Below are positions 9,800 to 18,601 of a stretch of 64,000 nt of DNA, in pieces. Made by a program: the position numbers and the translations under genes. The stretch is taken from assembly GCF_001664485.1 (NCBI RefSeq), contig NZ_CP013630.1:2359001-2423000 (forward strand), written 5' to 3'. This DNA comes from Rhizobium sp. N324 (lineage in GTDB: Bacteria; Pseudomonadota; Alphaproteobacteria; Rhizobiales; Rhizobiaceae). The notes under the pieces were generated by a model. That model saw only the letters and a program-made list of their open reading frames with translations, was not told the DNA's origin and ran no database searches. Every line of letters starts with the position of its first letter. The stretch's first letter is position 1.

Positions 9800-10108
9800 G
9801 TTGGATTTCCGCTCCAAAATCGCTGCGGATCGGCCTCAATCAGGGTGTTATTGTTATTGAAACAAAAAACACACCGTATCATCTGAGGATACTTACATAC
9901 GATGGCCGTATTCCTATATGTATGTCGTTCGAAGGCCATGAAAATGCAATGGCCTCGTGTAAGTTTGATTGGGAAACCGTGCCGGACGGGTGTTGAATGC
10001 ACCTCGAAAGCCCCGGAGCCTGCCAAAGGTGCATGAATTCCCGCATGGGATTGACCAGTGGCGATTCCGACAGATCGGTCCGCGGTGCGGACCAGGAGAC
10101 CATTGTTC
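9800..10108. other. intergenic region between IscU-like gene and folE
   Basis: This is a divergent promoter region. It is A/T-richer at 9840-9935, with a run of T-T-A/T-T-G steps before 9870. A Shine-Dalgarno (CAGGAGA, 10093-10099) serves folE. No gene, riboswitch or repeat is recognisable. Confidence 0.5.
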
Positions 10109-10723
10109 ATGGACGCCATTGTAAAGAACTTTCCGCAGACGAGCCGCGATTCCGATCGCCCTTCCCAGCAGGAGGCGGAGGAAGCCGTTCGCGTTCTGCT
10201 GCGTTGGGCCGGTGAGAACCCGGCCCGCGAAGGCCTCATCGAAACGCCGGCCCGTGTCGTCAAGTCGTACCGCGAGCTGTTTTCCGGTTACGACATGGCG
10301 CCGGAAGACGTGCTCGGCCGCACCTTCGAGGAGGTCGCCGGCTACGACGACATGGTCCTCGTCAAGGACATTCCGTTCTTCTCGCATTGCGAACACCATA
10401 TGGTGCCGATCATCGGCAAGGCGCACGTCGCCTATATGCCTGATGGCCGCGTGCTCGGCCTATCGAAGATTGCCCGTGTCGTCGAGATCTATGGCCGCCG
10501 CCTGCAGACGCAGGAAACGATGACGGCGCAGATCGCCCGCGCGATCGACGATACGCTCAACCCCCGCGGTGTCGCCGTGATGATCGAGGCCGAACATATG
10601 TGCATGGCGATGCGCGGCGTTCAGAAGCAGGGCTCGACCACCTTGACGACGACGTTTACGGGTACGTTCAAGACCGAGCCGGCCGATCAGGCCCGTTTCA
10701 TGACCATGGTGCGGAGCCGCTGA
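10109..10723 (+). CDS. folE: GTP cyclohydrolase I
   Basis: A 204-residue FolE1 enzyme that converts GTP to dihydroneopterin triphosphate, the first step of folate synthesis. The zinc-binding Cys and His residues sit in [18 protein letters not shown], with the second Cys in [36 protein letters not shown] is the conserved active-site helix. The start [10 protein letters not shown] is preceded by CAGGAGA at a good distance. hisI follows 25 bp after the stop and is probably cotranscribed. Confidence 0.97.
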   Translation: MDAIVKNFPQTSRDSDRPSQQEAEEAVRVLLRWAGENPAREGLIETPARVVKSYRELFSGYDMAPEDVLGRTFEEVAGYDDMVLVKDIPFFSHCEHHMVPIIGKAHVAYMPDGRVLGLSKIARVVEIYGRRLQTQETMTAQIARAIDDTLNPRGVAVMIEAEHMCMAMRGVQKQGSTTLTTTFTGTFKTEPADQARFMTMVRSR

Positions 10724-10748
10724 TACCGGCTCCCTCAGGAGGGCCGCG

Positions 10749-11201
10749 ATGAGTCACATGATCTTCAATCAACCATCCGAGGACAAGTCGGCGTTGGAAG
10801 ACGCCGGCGATTTCACGCCGCGTTTCGACGACCGCGGCCTGATCACCGCGATCGTCACCGACGCCGGCGACGGCGAGCTGCTGATGGTGGCGCACATGAA
10901 CGCCCAGGCGCTGGCGCTGACCATCCAGACCGGCACGGCCCATTATTTCAGCCGGTCGCGCGGCAAGATCTGGAAGAAGGGCGAGACCTCGGGCAATCTC
11001 CAGACGGTGAAGGAAATCCGCACCGATTGCGATCAGGACGCCATCTGGCTGAAGGTCGAGGTCGCCGGCCACGATGCCACCTGTCACACCGGTCGCCGCT
11101 CCTGCTTCTATCGCACCGTCACGCTTCAAGACGGAAAGCCGATGCTCGATATCGTCGATGACGAGCGTCACTTCGATCCGCAGGACGTTTACGGAAAATA
11201 G
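10749..11201 (+). CDS. hisI: phosphoribosyl-AMP cyclohydrolase
   Basis: A 150-residue HisI that opens the adenine ring of PR-AMP in histidine synthesis. It has the [20 protein letters not shown] core, the [14 protein letters not shown] motif, and the zinc/magnesium ligands in [10 protein letters not shown] (here as DCDQDAIW) and [11 protein letters not shown]. It is a stand-alone HisI without a HisE domain, as is usual in alphaproteobacteria. It lies 25 bp after folE, and GGAGGGC precedes its ATG. Confidence 0.96.
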   Translation: MSHMIFNQPSEDKSALEDAGDFTPRFDDRGLITAIVTDAGDGELLMVAHMNAQALALTIQTGTAHYFSRSRGKIWKKGETSGNLQTVKEIRTDCDQDAIWLKVEVAGHDATCHTGRRSCFYRTVTLQDGKPMLDIVDDERHFDPQDVYGK

Positions 11202-11329
11202 GCTCGGAAACAGAGCCGGAATTTCCCGGCATCTGCTCCTTATTGCGCCATAAGTCGCCTCTATATACCATTTGGAAACTGATCGGGCACACTATCGCAA
11301 ACCATGTGTTCTGCTGGGAGGGGAACGCC

Positions 11330-12292
11330 ATGCTGAGCTGGAATTTGCATCGTCAAAGCTCTGAAGGCGAGGGTTCCGGTTCCGGCATGTCGACCACGAT
11401 CGAGACGATCCCGCCTCCGGCACCCGTCAAGAGAATCAAGATCGCGCTGGCGCTCGGCGGTGGCGCGGCCCGCGGCTGGGCCCATATCGGCGTGCTGCGC
11501 GCCCTCGACGAGGCGAAAATCGAGATCGGCATGATTGCCGGCACTTCGATCGGCGCGCTGGTCGGCGGCTGCTATCTCGCCGGCAAACTTGATGAACTCG
11601 AAAGTTTCGCCCGCTCGCTGACGATGCGGCGAATCGCCAGTCTGCTCGATCTGACCATCGGCGGCAGTGGCCTGTTCGGCGGCATGCGGCTGACCAAGCG
11701 CATGCAGGAACATCTCGAAGGCCTGAATGTCGAGGATCTCGACCGGCCCTTCGTCGCCGTCGCCGCCGAGGTCAATACCGGCCACGAGGTCTGGATCGCC
11801 AATGGTTCGCTGATTACGGCGCTGCGCGCTTCCTATGCCCTGCCCGGCATTTTCGAGCCGGTGCGCAGCAATCACCGCACGTTGGTCGACGGCGCGCTGG
11901 TCAACCCGGTCCCCGTCTCCGTCTGCCGCGCCTACGAGCAGCCGCTGGTCGTCGCCGTCAATCTCAATTACGATCTCTATGGCCGCTCGGCCGTCGTCCG
12001 GCACAATGCCAGCCTCTCGCCGCAGGAGGTGCAGAAGCAGGAAGAGGCGCCCTATGCCCGTCTCGGCATGACCGGCGTCATGGTGCAGGCCTTCAACATC
12101 ATCCAGGATAGAATCGCCCGCGCCCGCCTGGCCGGCGACCCGCCGGATATTTCGCTGCAGCCGCGCCTAAGCTATATCGGCCTTTCCGAATTCCACCGCG
12201 CCGGCGAAGCGATCGAACGCGGCTACGAGGAAGCGAGAGCCAGGCTGCCCGAAATCAAACGCATGCAGGAAATCTACGCCAACCAGCCCTGA
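11330..12292 (+). CDS. patatin-like phospholipase (RssA family)
   Basis: A 320-residue protein with all patatin motifs: the oxyanion loop LALGGGAARGWAHIGVL (residues ~40-56), the nucleophile elbow GTSIGALVGG, and the catalytic Asp in VDGALVNPVPV. It is therefore a likely Ser-Asp dyad lipid acyl hydrolase. There is no signal peptide, so it is cytosolic or peripheral. The N-terminal ~35 residues are Ser/Gly-rich and low complexity. The ATG at 11330 follows a GGAGGGGA Shine-Dalgarno; the in-frame ATG at 11243 lacks one. The lipid substrate is unknown. Confidence 0.88.
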   Translation: MLSWNLHRQSSEGEGSGSGMSTTIETIPPPAPVKRIKIALALGGGAARGWAHIGVLRALDEAKIEIGMIAGTSIGALVGGCYLAGKLDELESFARSLTMRRIASLLDLTIGGSGLFGGMRLTKRMQEHLEGLNVEDLDRPFVAVAAEVNTGHEVWIANGSLITALRASYALPGIFEPVRSNHRTLVDGALVNPVPVSVCRAYEQPLVVAVNLNYDLYGRSAVVRHNASLSPQEVQKQEEAPYARLGMTGVMVQAFNIIQDRIARARLAGDPPDISLQPRLSYIGLSEFHRAGEAIERGYEEARARLPEIKRMQEIYANQP

Positions 12293-12311
12293 CGCCCAGC
12301 CCCCTCACACA

Positions 12312-12342
12312 TTGTCCAAAGCGCGTCGGCGTTTTGGGACAA
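12312..12342. terminator. hairpin between convergent patatin and CBS genes
   Basis: TTGTCC (12312-12317) pairs with GGGACAA (12336-12342), and an A/T and CGC/GCG inner stem extends it. It lies between the two converging stops. There is no long T-run, so it is only a probable terminator. Confidence 0.4.
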
Positions 12343-12370
12343 CGATCAGCCAAACGAGCCGGCGAAAACC

Positions 12371-12799
12371 TCAGCCGGCGATATAGGCCTTGATCTCCTC
12401 GGCCTCGCGCTCGACTTCGGCGATGCGCGATTTCACCACGTCGCCGATCGAGATGATGCCGGCCAGCTTGCCGTTGCTTTCCACCGGCACATGGCGGAAA
12501 CGGCGGCTGGTCATCAGCTCCATCAGCTCGTTGACGGTCGTCTCCTCATGGCAGCGGTAGACCTTCGCGGTCATCACCTGACCCAGCGGCTGGTCGAGGC
12601 CGTCCTTGCCGTGTTTGGCGATCGCATGCACGAGGTCGCGCTCGGTGAACATGCCGGAAATCCGGTTCTCCATGCCGACGACGACGATAGCGCCGATCTT
12701 CTTCTTGCTGAGAATGACGGCCGCCTCGGCGACGGTCGTGTTCGGCCCGGCGGTGACGACGTCCCTGCCCTTCAGGTCGAGGATTGCTTTGACTGACAT
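12371..12799 (-). CDS. CBS-domain protein
   Basis: A 142-residue protein made of a CBS pair. The first CBS repeat (residues ~8-60) contains SKKKIGAIVVVGMENRISGM and FTERDLVHAIAKHG; the second (~75-130) contains MTSRRFRHVPVESNGKLAG and ISIGDVVK. Such pairs bind adenosyl ligands (AMP, ATP, SAM) or NAD. No effector domain is attached, so it probably acts as a stand-alone energy sensor. A CCTCC-complementary AGGAGG Shine-Dalgarno (GGAGGTTCGA) precedes the ATG. Confidence 0.9.
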   Translation of the reverse strand: MSVKAILDLKGRDVVTAGPNTTVAEAAVILSKKKIGAIVVVGMENRISGMFTERDLVHAIAKHGKDGLDQPLGQVMTAKVYRCHEETTVNELMELMTSRRFRHVPVESNGKLAGIISIGDVVKSRIAEVEREAEEIKAYIAG

Positions 12800-12890
12800 T
12801 CGAACCTCCTATGTCCGTGAAACACTTGTCACAGGCATCCGCGGCGGTTTCTCCCCCCAGCGCGGATAGGTCAATCGTGCACCGCCCGGC

Positions 12891-13682
12891 TCAGGATTGC
12901 AACAGATCCTTCTCCGTTCCCGCAGGTTCCGCAACAGGTGGGCGCGGTACCCGATCGAACAACGAAAACAGCAGGAAACCGAAAACGAAACCGCCGATAT
13001 GCGCGTCCCAGGCAATGGCCTGGTCGCTGTCGCCGACGAGCGGGATGCCGACGGCGATCAGGGCGTTGCCGACCAGCCAGAGCAGCATGAAAATGACCAC
13101 GGTGCGGCTCTGCAACGCCTCGGCGATGGAAAGCCGGGCATTGAGATGCGCAGGCAGCATCGGCCGCCGTTCAGCCGGAAAGGCAAATCGGCAGGCAGCC
13201 CCCATCAGCCCGGAGATGACGCCCGACGCGCCGATCAAAAGCGTCACATCCCCCCAGTTCAACACCGCATGCAGGGCGGCGGAAGCGACGGCTGAGAACA
13301 GCCAGAAGAGCACGAATCGCAGCGTCCCGATGCGGCGCACGACCGGCGCGCCGAAGGCCATCAGCCAGAAGCCGTTGAAGACGATATGCTGGACGCTGCC
13401 ATGCAGCAGCGAATAGGTGACCGGCGTCCAGAACAGCTCCGGCCCCTGCTGCGACAGCGGAATCACATACCGGGCGGGCACGAAACCGAAGGTGAAGAAC
13501 AGCCAGCTCATAGCATCGTCGGAGAGCACGAGTTCCTGCACCGCATAGATGACGATAAGCAGGCAAAGGCTGAAGAACAGCGCCGGCGGAAGGTTGAACA
13601 CAGGCACGCGCGGCGCCTTTGCCGGCGGCTGGACCTCGGGAGGTTCGGGCGCCTTGTGCGGCTCGGCCGTCTGCTCATTCAT
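12891..13682 (-). CDS. rhomboid family intramembrane serine protease
   Basis: A 263-residue protein. The catalytic serine is in the GASGVISGLMG motif of one membrane helix, and the catalytic His is in AWDAHIGGFVFGF of a later helix. HGSVQHIVFNGFWLMAFG corresponds to the helix with the oxyanion Asn/His residues. About six hydrophobic segments follow a Pro-rich cytosolic N-terminus (~40 residues). The ATG at 13682 (MNEQTAEPHK) is preferred over an upstream one at 13730 because the latter would lie inside the terminator just upstream. The substrate is unknown. Confidence 0.9.
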   Translation of the reverse strand: MNEQTAEPHKAPEPPEVQPPAKAPRVPVFNLPPALFFSLCLLIVIYAVQELVLSDDAMSWLFFTFGFVPARYVIPLSQQGPELFWTPVTYSLLHGSVQHIVFNGFWLMAFGAPVVRRIGTLRFVLFWLFSAVASAALHAVLNWGDVTLLIGASGVISGLMGAACRFAFPAERRPMLPAHLNARLSIAEALQSRTVVIFMLLWLVGNALIAVGIPLVGDSDQAIAWDAHIGGFVFGFLLFSLFDRVPRPPVAEPAGTEKDLLQS

Positions 13683-13728
13683 TTCAATATCGCCTCGTTG
13701 AGGCCACAGCCATACAGGAGCACCTGTC

Positions 13729-13759
13729 AAAAAAAAAGCCGTCCGAAGTGCCGGACGGC
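13729..13759 (-). terminator. Rho-independent terminator (minus strand)
   Basis: On the minus strand an 8-bp perfect GC-rich stem, GCCGTCCG / CGGACGGC (13759-13752 and 13745-13738, loop of 6), is followed directly by nine T (13737-13729). It lies just upstream of the rhomboid start and cannot terminate any annotated gene on this strand. It therefore probably ends a small RNA. Confidence 0.85.
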
Positions 13760-13822
13760 ATACCGGGAGTTCAAGGAAAGACCTTGGCCCGGGCAGGTTG
13801 TGCTGAACTTCGAAAGTCGAAG
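13729..13822 (-). ncRNA. candidate small RNA ending at strong terminator
   Basis: Reading minus, three stem-loops follow one another: CTTCGA-CTT-TCGAAG (13822-13808), CAAGG-TCTTT-CCTTG (13786-13772) and the terminator at 13759-13738 with nine T. No credible protein-coding frame ends here. The arrangement (stem-loops, a short unpaired stretch, terminator) is that of rhizobial trans-acting sRNAs. The 5' end is not determined; it must lie between 13822 and the divergent PAS_5 gene at 13976. I could not match it to a named sRNA family. Confidence 0.5.
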
Positions 13823-13975
13823 CGATGGACGGTCAGTGTCACGACGGGCGCCGCACCTCAACCGAAACCCTTTCTTAACCTTAACCGCCCGGAGTTGGCA
13901 TGAAATCCGCAAGGTAGAGGCCGTAGGGGCAATGAGTGCCCGAAAATGATCCGGAATGGGACAGGTTGGTGAAAA

Positions 13976-14593
13976 ATGCGTGTGCAAACGACCATCGAAA
14001 TTTTTGACTACTGGAACCGTATTCGCGGCGCTGCCGATGCGCCGCTGAAATCGCAGGTCGAACCCTCCGCCGTCCCCCATCTGCTCCAAAGCCTGTTCAT
14101 TCTGGAGACCCGAGAGGAAGGCGACATCGGCTTCCGGCTCGCCGGCACCCGCATCTGCGACCTGTTCGGGCGGGACCTGCGCGGCGCACGCTTCTCCTCA
14201 CTCTGGGCAAACGGCCAGCACGCCGACATCGAACGCACGGCGATGGGCGTCATGGACCACGCCATGCCGGCCCTGTTCAACGCCACCGGCTACAGCACTG
14301 TCGGACATCAGGCCTCCTTCGAGATCATCATGATGCCGCTGCGCTCGCCGGGCGGCGCCTGTGACCGGCTGCTCGGCGCGATCGCCCCCACGGCGGCCGC
14401 GAGCTGGCTGGAGATCGTACCGCTCGAATTCCTGGCGCTCGACCGCAGCCGTCTGTTACCCGGAAAATTCGGCAATGCTGAAGCCGCTGAGCTGCGCCCG
14501 ATCAACGAAATCGTCGCCGGCAGAAGCGCCGGTTTCGGCCAGGTCATGCGCCGCATGGTGTCGCAGCTGCTGACGAGTGCGGAGGTGCGCTGA
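13976..14593 (+). CDS. PAS_5 domain protein
   Basis: A 205-residue protein. A single PAS-like fold spans residues ~10-150 (FDYWNRIRGAADAPLKSQVE; FRLAGTRICDLFGRDLRG; SFEIIMMPLRSPGG), diagnostic of the PAS_5 (PF07310) family nearly confined to Alphaproteobacteria. It has no output domain, so its role is probably signalling through a partner. The neighbouring PilZ protein downstream (123 bp) suggests, but does not prove, a link to second-messenger signalling. Confidence 0.85.
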   Translation: MRVQTTIEIFDYWNRIRGAADAPLKSQVEPSAVPHLLQSLFILETREEGDIGFRLAGTRICDLFGRDLRGARFSSLWANGQHADIERTAMGVMDHAMPALFNATGYSTVGHQASFEIIMMPLRSPGGACDRLLGAIAPTAAASWLEIVPLEFLALDRSRLLPGKFGNAEAAELRPINEIVAGRSAGFGQVMRRMVSQLLTSAEVR

Positions 14594-14716
14594 CAGTCCC
14601 GTTTCAGGACATCGGGCATACTCGTTTTCGGCTATATGAGAATGAGGCAAAACAACCTTCTGTTAATGGATTGCGGGTAATGATCGGTCTCTCCGATTTC
14701 ATAAAGAAGCCTTTTG

Positions 14717-15328
14717 ATGCACTCGTTCCAGCCAGCTCAGACGCAAAGACCTGCGCCGCGCCCTGAACAGGGCGTTTTTCAGCGTGTGCCCATCAATATG
14801 CAGGGCCGGCTGATGCTTGCGAATTACGAGGAGTTCGAATGCATGGTGATCGACATGTCGCCCGGCGACATGTACGTCACCTGCCTCGGCCGGCCGCGCA
14901 CCAACGAACGTGTCGTCGCCTATATCGACCATCTCGGCCGCGTCGAAGGTTATGTCCAGACCATCGATGGCCGCGGCTTCACCATGTCGATCAATGCCAC
15001 CGAGCGGAAGCGGGAAAAGCTCGCCGCCCAGCTCACCTGGCTTGCCAACAAACATGAACTCGGCCTGCCGGAAGATCGTCGCCATGACCGTCTGACGCCA
15101 CGCGATACGAACACCGAACTGACGCTCGAGGACGGCACGCGTTATTCCTGCCGTATCATGGACCTTTCGTTGTCAGGCGCCGCCGTCGACGTCGAGATGC
15201 GCCCGTCGATCGGAACCGCGGTGCGGCTCGGCAACATGCGCGGCCGTGTCGTCCGCCATTTCGTCGAAGGCGTGGCGATCGAATTCCTGTCGATCCAGTC
15301 CCGCGAGACGCTGCGCGAATTCCTCTAA
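14717..15328 (+). CDS. tandem PilZ domain protein
   Basis: A 203-residue protein with two PilZ-like barrels. The C-terminal one has the c-di-GMP signature: an Arg-rich EDRRHDRLTPR followed by a strand carrying DLSLSGAAVDVE (D/N-x-S-x-x-G). The N-terminal one (residues ~20-90) has the parallel VIDMSPGDMYVTCLGR but lacks the RxxxR element, so it is probably degenerate. It is a likely c-di-GMP effector. The start is the ATG at 14717 (a TTG at 14714 adds one residue). Confidence 0.88.
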   Translation: MHSFQPAQTQRPAPRPEQGVFQRVPINMQGRLMLANYEEFECMVIDMSPGDMYVTCLGRPRTNERVVAYIDHLGRVEGYVQTIDGRGFTMSINATERKREKLAAQLTWLANKHELGLPEDRRHDRLTPRDTNTELTLEDGTRYSCRIMDLSLSGAAVDVEMRPSIGTAVRLGNMRGRVVRHFVEGVAIEFLSIQSRETLREFL

Positions 15329-15536
15329 GAGACCACCGATTGCGTGACTGCCGCGAAAGCGCTTGCCGGCGCGCACCTGGTCAGGTCGTGTTGAAATGCC
15401 TCGCTTTTCAGGGCAAGAAATCTGCCGGCGGCAATGAATCCGGCTTGAGAAAACAGGCGCGAAATCCTGTCGCAAGTGGTTCCAACCATCAGCCATAGAT
15501 ATTATGAGTGGAACAACCTGCGACAGGGGCAGAACG

Positions 15537-16511
15537 ATGTCGGCTCTGTATCCGGAAACCGAACCCTATGATCATGGTCTGCTCGACACGGGCGACGGCA
15601 ACCTGATCTATTGGGAGGCCTGCGGCAATCCGGCGGGCCGGCCGGCCCTGGTGCTGCACGGCGGGCCGGGCTCCGGCTGCTCGACGACGGCGCGGCGCCA
15701 TTTCGATCCCGATGCCTACCGAATCATTCTGTTCGATCAGCGCAATTGCGGCCGCAGCCTGCCGAGCGCTGCCGATCTCAAAACCGATCTCTCCTTCAAT
15801 ACCACCTGGCATCTTGTCGGTGATATCGAGCGGCTGCGGCTGTTCTTTGGTATCGACACCTGGCTCGTTTTCGGCAATTCCTGGGGCTCGACGCTGGCAC
15901 TCGCCTATGCCGAGACCCATCCGCAGCGCGTCGCCGCGATCGTCATATCAGGCGTGACCACCACAAGGCGCTCGGAAATCGATTGGCTCTGTCGCGGCAT
16001 AGCGCCGCTCTTTCCGGAGGAATGGCACCGTTTCCGCCAGGCGGCTTCTGCGGACAGCCAGGAGCGAGATCAGGACATGGTTGCCGCTTATCATCGCCTC
16101 CTCAACCATTCCAACTCCGAGACGCGCCTGAAAGCGGCCCGCGACTGGCATGACTGGGAGGCGGCCTCCATCCTGCTCGCCGACCCTCAAGGCCTGCCGC
16201 GCCGCTGGGCCGATCCGGCCTATCTGCTGACGCGTGCCCGCATCATCACTCACTATTTCGTCAACGGCGCCTGGCTGGAGGACGGCCAGCTTTTGAACAA
16301 TGCCGGTCGGCTGACAGGCATTCCAGCGATCTTGCTGCAGGGACGGCTCGATATCGAGGCGCCGCTGGTGACCGCCTGGGAACTGGCGCGCGCCTGGCCG
16401 CAAAGCGAGCTGCAGATCCTTCCGCATGCTGCCCATTCCACCGCAAATCCCGATATGAGCGCCGCGATCGTCGCCGCCACCGATCGATTTCGCGATTTCC
16501 AGCAAAAATAA
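15537..16511 (+). CDS. pip: prolyl aminopeptidase (proline iminopeptidase)
   Basis: A 324-residue alpha/beta hydrolase of peptidase family S33 that releases N-terminal proline. HGGPGSGCS supplies the oxyanion loop, GNSWGSTLALAYA the nucleophilic Ser, GRLDIEAP the acid and HAAHS the catalytic His. FDQRNCGRSLPSA and NTTWHLVGDIERLR are family hallmarks. The GxSWGS/DQRGxGxS pattern separates it from other S33 enzymes. The ATG at 15537 follows AGGGGCAGAACG. There is no signal peptide, so it is cytosolic. Confidence 0.94.
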   Translation: MSALYPETEPYDHGLLDTGDGNLIYWEACGNPAGRPALVLHGGPGSGCSTTARRHFDPDAYRIILFDQRNCGRSLPSAADLKTDLSFNTTWHLVGDIERLRLFFGIDTWLVFGNSWGSTLALAYAETHPQRVAAIVISGVTTTRRSEIDWLCRGIAPLFPEEWHRFRQAASADSQERDQDMVAAYHRLLNHSNSETRLKAARDWHDWEAASILLADPQGLPRRWADPAYLLTRARIITHYFVNGAWLEDGQLLNNAGRLTGIPAILLQGRLDIEAPLVTAWELARAWPQSELQILPHAAHSTANPDMSAAIVAATDRFRDFQQK

Positions 16512-16875
16512 TTTTGCCGCTGAAAACTGAAATCCGAGCGATCGTCCGCTTTCGGCCGGCCGAATTGGCCAAATCCGGCTGCATTGCCCGACCAGAGCAC
16601 GACGCTTGGCCGCGGCCGTCCTTATCCGGCTCAGCGAAAATCCCTTAACGCCAGGACGGCAATGCAGGCTTTTCTCAAGCGAAAGCCTTGTTGCGGGAAT
16701 TACAATTTTAATCGAATTCGAGACAAATGCGCGTCGAATTTTACGCGCATTCGAGATTGTTTTTAGCCAGATTTTATCGGCATTTGAATCAACTAAGCCT
16801 TTAATTCTATTGCGGAATTTTCCGTGAGATAAAAACGTCCGTGTCATTGTCGCCTCAACTTACGGGGAGACGGCA
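16512..16875. other. 364-bp intergenic region with dyad
   Basis: This stretch between pip and the BTLCP gene is notably AT-rich at 16695-16830. It holds a perfect 9-bp inverted repeat (AATGCGCGT 16726-16734, ACGCGCATT 16743-16751, loop CGAATTTT) with TCGAATTCGA just before it. It probably contains the BTLCP promoter and an operator. No coding frame is convincing. Confidence 0.5.
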
Positions 16876-17478
16876 ATGACAACTGCAAACATCTGGAAAG
16901 GCGTCCTTCTGGCCGGTGCCCTGATGGCAATGGCGGGTTCGGGACAGGCGATGCCCGCCAGCATGGCCCTGGCGGGCAATGCCAGCCCGCCGATCGGGCA
17001 TTATGAATTCTGCAAGGCGAATCCGACCGAATGCGCCTTTGCCGGCGGCGATGCCGGGCCGGCCATCCTCACCGAGGATCGCTGGAAGGAAATTCTCAAG
17101 GTCAACTACACCGTCAATTCGACGATCCAGCCGGAGACGGATGAACAGATTTACGGCGTCGAAGAACGCTGGGCCTATCCGACAACCGTCGGCGACTGCG
17201 AGGATTACGTCCTGCTGAAGCGCAAGATGCTGATCGAAGACGGCTTCTCGCCATCCGACACGCTGATCACCGTCGTGCTGCAACCGAACGGCGAAGGCCA
17301 TGCCGTGCTGACTGTTCGCACCGATCACGGCGATTTCATCCTCGACAACATGCGCAACAAGGTGCTGCTGTGGTCGGATACCGAATACACCTATCTGAAG
17401 CGCCAGTCCGCCGACAATCCGGCCCGCTGGTCGAAGCTCCAGGACGGCCGCGCTGTCGCGGTTGGTAGCGTCAAGTAA
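16876..17478 (+). CDS. bacterial transglutaminase-like cysteine protease (BTLCP)
   Basis: A 200-residue secreted protein. The signal peptide KGVLLAGALMAMAGSGQA ends near residue 25. The mature part carries the BTLCP catalytic triad: Cys in TVGDCEDYVLLKRKML, His in GEGHAVLTVRTDHGDF and Asp in ILDNMRN. The CKANPTECAF pair of Cys early in the mature protein is typical of the family (formerly DUF920). Homologues in other bacteria include LapG-type proteases that cleave surface adhesins under c-di-GMP control. No LapD or adhesin gene is adjacent, so that role is only suggested. Confidence 0.9.
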   Translation: MTTANIWKGVLLAGALMAMAGSGQAMPASMALAGNASPPIGHYEFCKANPTECAFAGGDAGPAILTEDRWKEILKVNYTVNSTIQPETDEQIYGVEERWAYPTTVGDCEDYVLLKRKMLIEDGFSPSDTLITVVLQPNGEGHAVLTVRTDHGDFILDNMRNKVLLWSDTEYTYLKRQSADNPARWSKLQDGRAVAVGSVK

Positions 17479-17531
17479 GAATAGCCTGCGGCCCGGTCAG
17501 TCCCCGCATCCCGTCCCCGACCGGGCCCCAA

Positions 17532-17570
17532 GAGCCGTTCCCGCTGTCCCGGGAACGGCTCGCTCTTTTT
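17532..17570 (+). terminator. Rho-independent terminator
   Basis: A 12-bp perfect stem (GAGCCGTTCCCG 17532-17543, CGGGAACGGCTC 17550-17561) is followed by GCTCTTTTT. It lies 54 bp after the BTLCP stop and ends that transcript. Confidence 0.88.
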
Positions 17571-17718
17571 CGGGACAGGCTTTCGTCCCAGGGCGACCCA
17601 CATCCCTGACATCTTAGCGAATTATTAACCGTGCCGGTCTGATCATGCTGATCAGATTCATCATCGGCACCGGCGGCTCATGTTCTTCCTGCGGCGGACC
17701 GAAACACGAAGCACCGCC

Positions 17719-18465
17719 ATGAGCCACGCCGCGCACAGCGCACCCGACGAGCAGCCGCTTTTTTCCATGGGCTTTCTCCTCCGCACGATGGCGGTGATCG
17801 CCGTTCTTGCGGTCCTGACCGTCGCCATCAGCATTGGCGGCCGCTGGTTCGGCCGGCATATTTCGCTTGCCGGCAACACCGACAGCACGGCTGACATCAC
17901 GCTGGCCATCGGCCGCGACACCGTGAAACTCCCCGAAAATGCCATCCGCTTCCCCAGTCAAAGGCATGACGGTGCGGCCGAGCGTGTCGATCTCTACCTC
18001 GCCTGGCCTGAGATGCAGGGCTACGGCAAGGAAAACCACCTTCGATTCGACGATATCGGCCAATCCTCCGGCCTGATCTTCCTGCAGATGACCCAGAGCA
18101 CCATGTCGCGCGACATGTCCGGGCGGCTGGAGCCGATCTATTCGCACCTGCTCGAAGGCCCGGCCGAGCCCTTCCGCGATAGCCTGACACTGCACCGTCT
18201 TCGCGCCGACGCGGGTTACGGCGACGAGGTGCTGTTGACGGCGCCCGTCAAAAACGGGCCGGATTACGTCGTGCGCTGCATCTTGCCTTCTGTCCCGGAC
18301 ACGGCGGCGAGCGGCGATTGTCAGCGCGATATCAAGGTCGGCAGGGATCTCAGCGTTCTCTACCGCTTCTCAAGCAGCCATTTGAATGACTGGGAACATA
18401 TTGATGCCGCTATCCGCACCTTTGTGGAAGCGCGTCTAATGAACCGTTCTGCGACAAGTCCCTAA
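17719..18465 (+). CDS. membrane-anchored protein of unknown function
   Basis: A 248-residue protein. After ~20 residues a single membrane segment (MGFLLRTMAVIAVLAVLTVAIS) precedes a ~210-residue presumably periplasmic domain with two Cys (CILPS, GDCQR) that may form a disulfide. The C-terminal half (FSSSHLNDWEHIDAAIRTF) looks like a conserved alphaproteobacterial hypothetical protein. No enzyme motif is seen. An upstream in-frame ATG (17680) would add 13 basic residues and cannot be excluded. A D-Ala-D-Ala carboxypeptidase gene follows on the same strand. Confidence 0.75.
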   Translation: MSHAAHSAPDEQPLFSMGFLLRTMAVIAVLAVLTVAISIGGRWFGRHISLAGNTDSTADITLAIGRDTVKLPENAIRFPSQRHDGAAERVDLYLAWPEMQGYGKENHLRFDDIGQSSGLIFLQMTQSTMSRDMSGRLEPIYSHLLEGPAEPFRDSLTLHRLRADAGYGDEVLLTAPVKNGPDYVVRCILPSVPDTAASGDCQRDIKVGRDLSVLYRFSSSHLNDWEHIDAAIRTFVEARLMNRSATSP

Positions 18466-18601
18466 AATGCTCCCCGGACAGCGAAATAAACGATTCATCA
18501 TAAACGGATTGGTAACGCCCAATCGGTAAATTCTAAAGACGGGCTGTGCTGCGGGAGGCGTGCCATCCCGGCGCCGAATATCCGAATGCCAAACAACTGA
18601 A

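Noticed and set aside
9895..9925. ACATAC/GTATGT inverted repeat upstream of folE
   Set aside because: Short arms with a 19-bp loop in an AT-rich stretch; it is likely to occur by chance.
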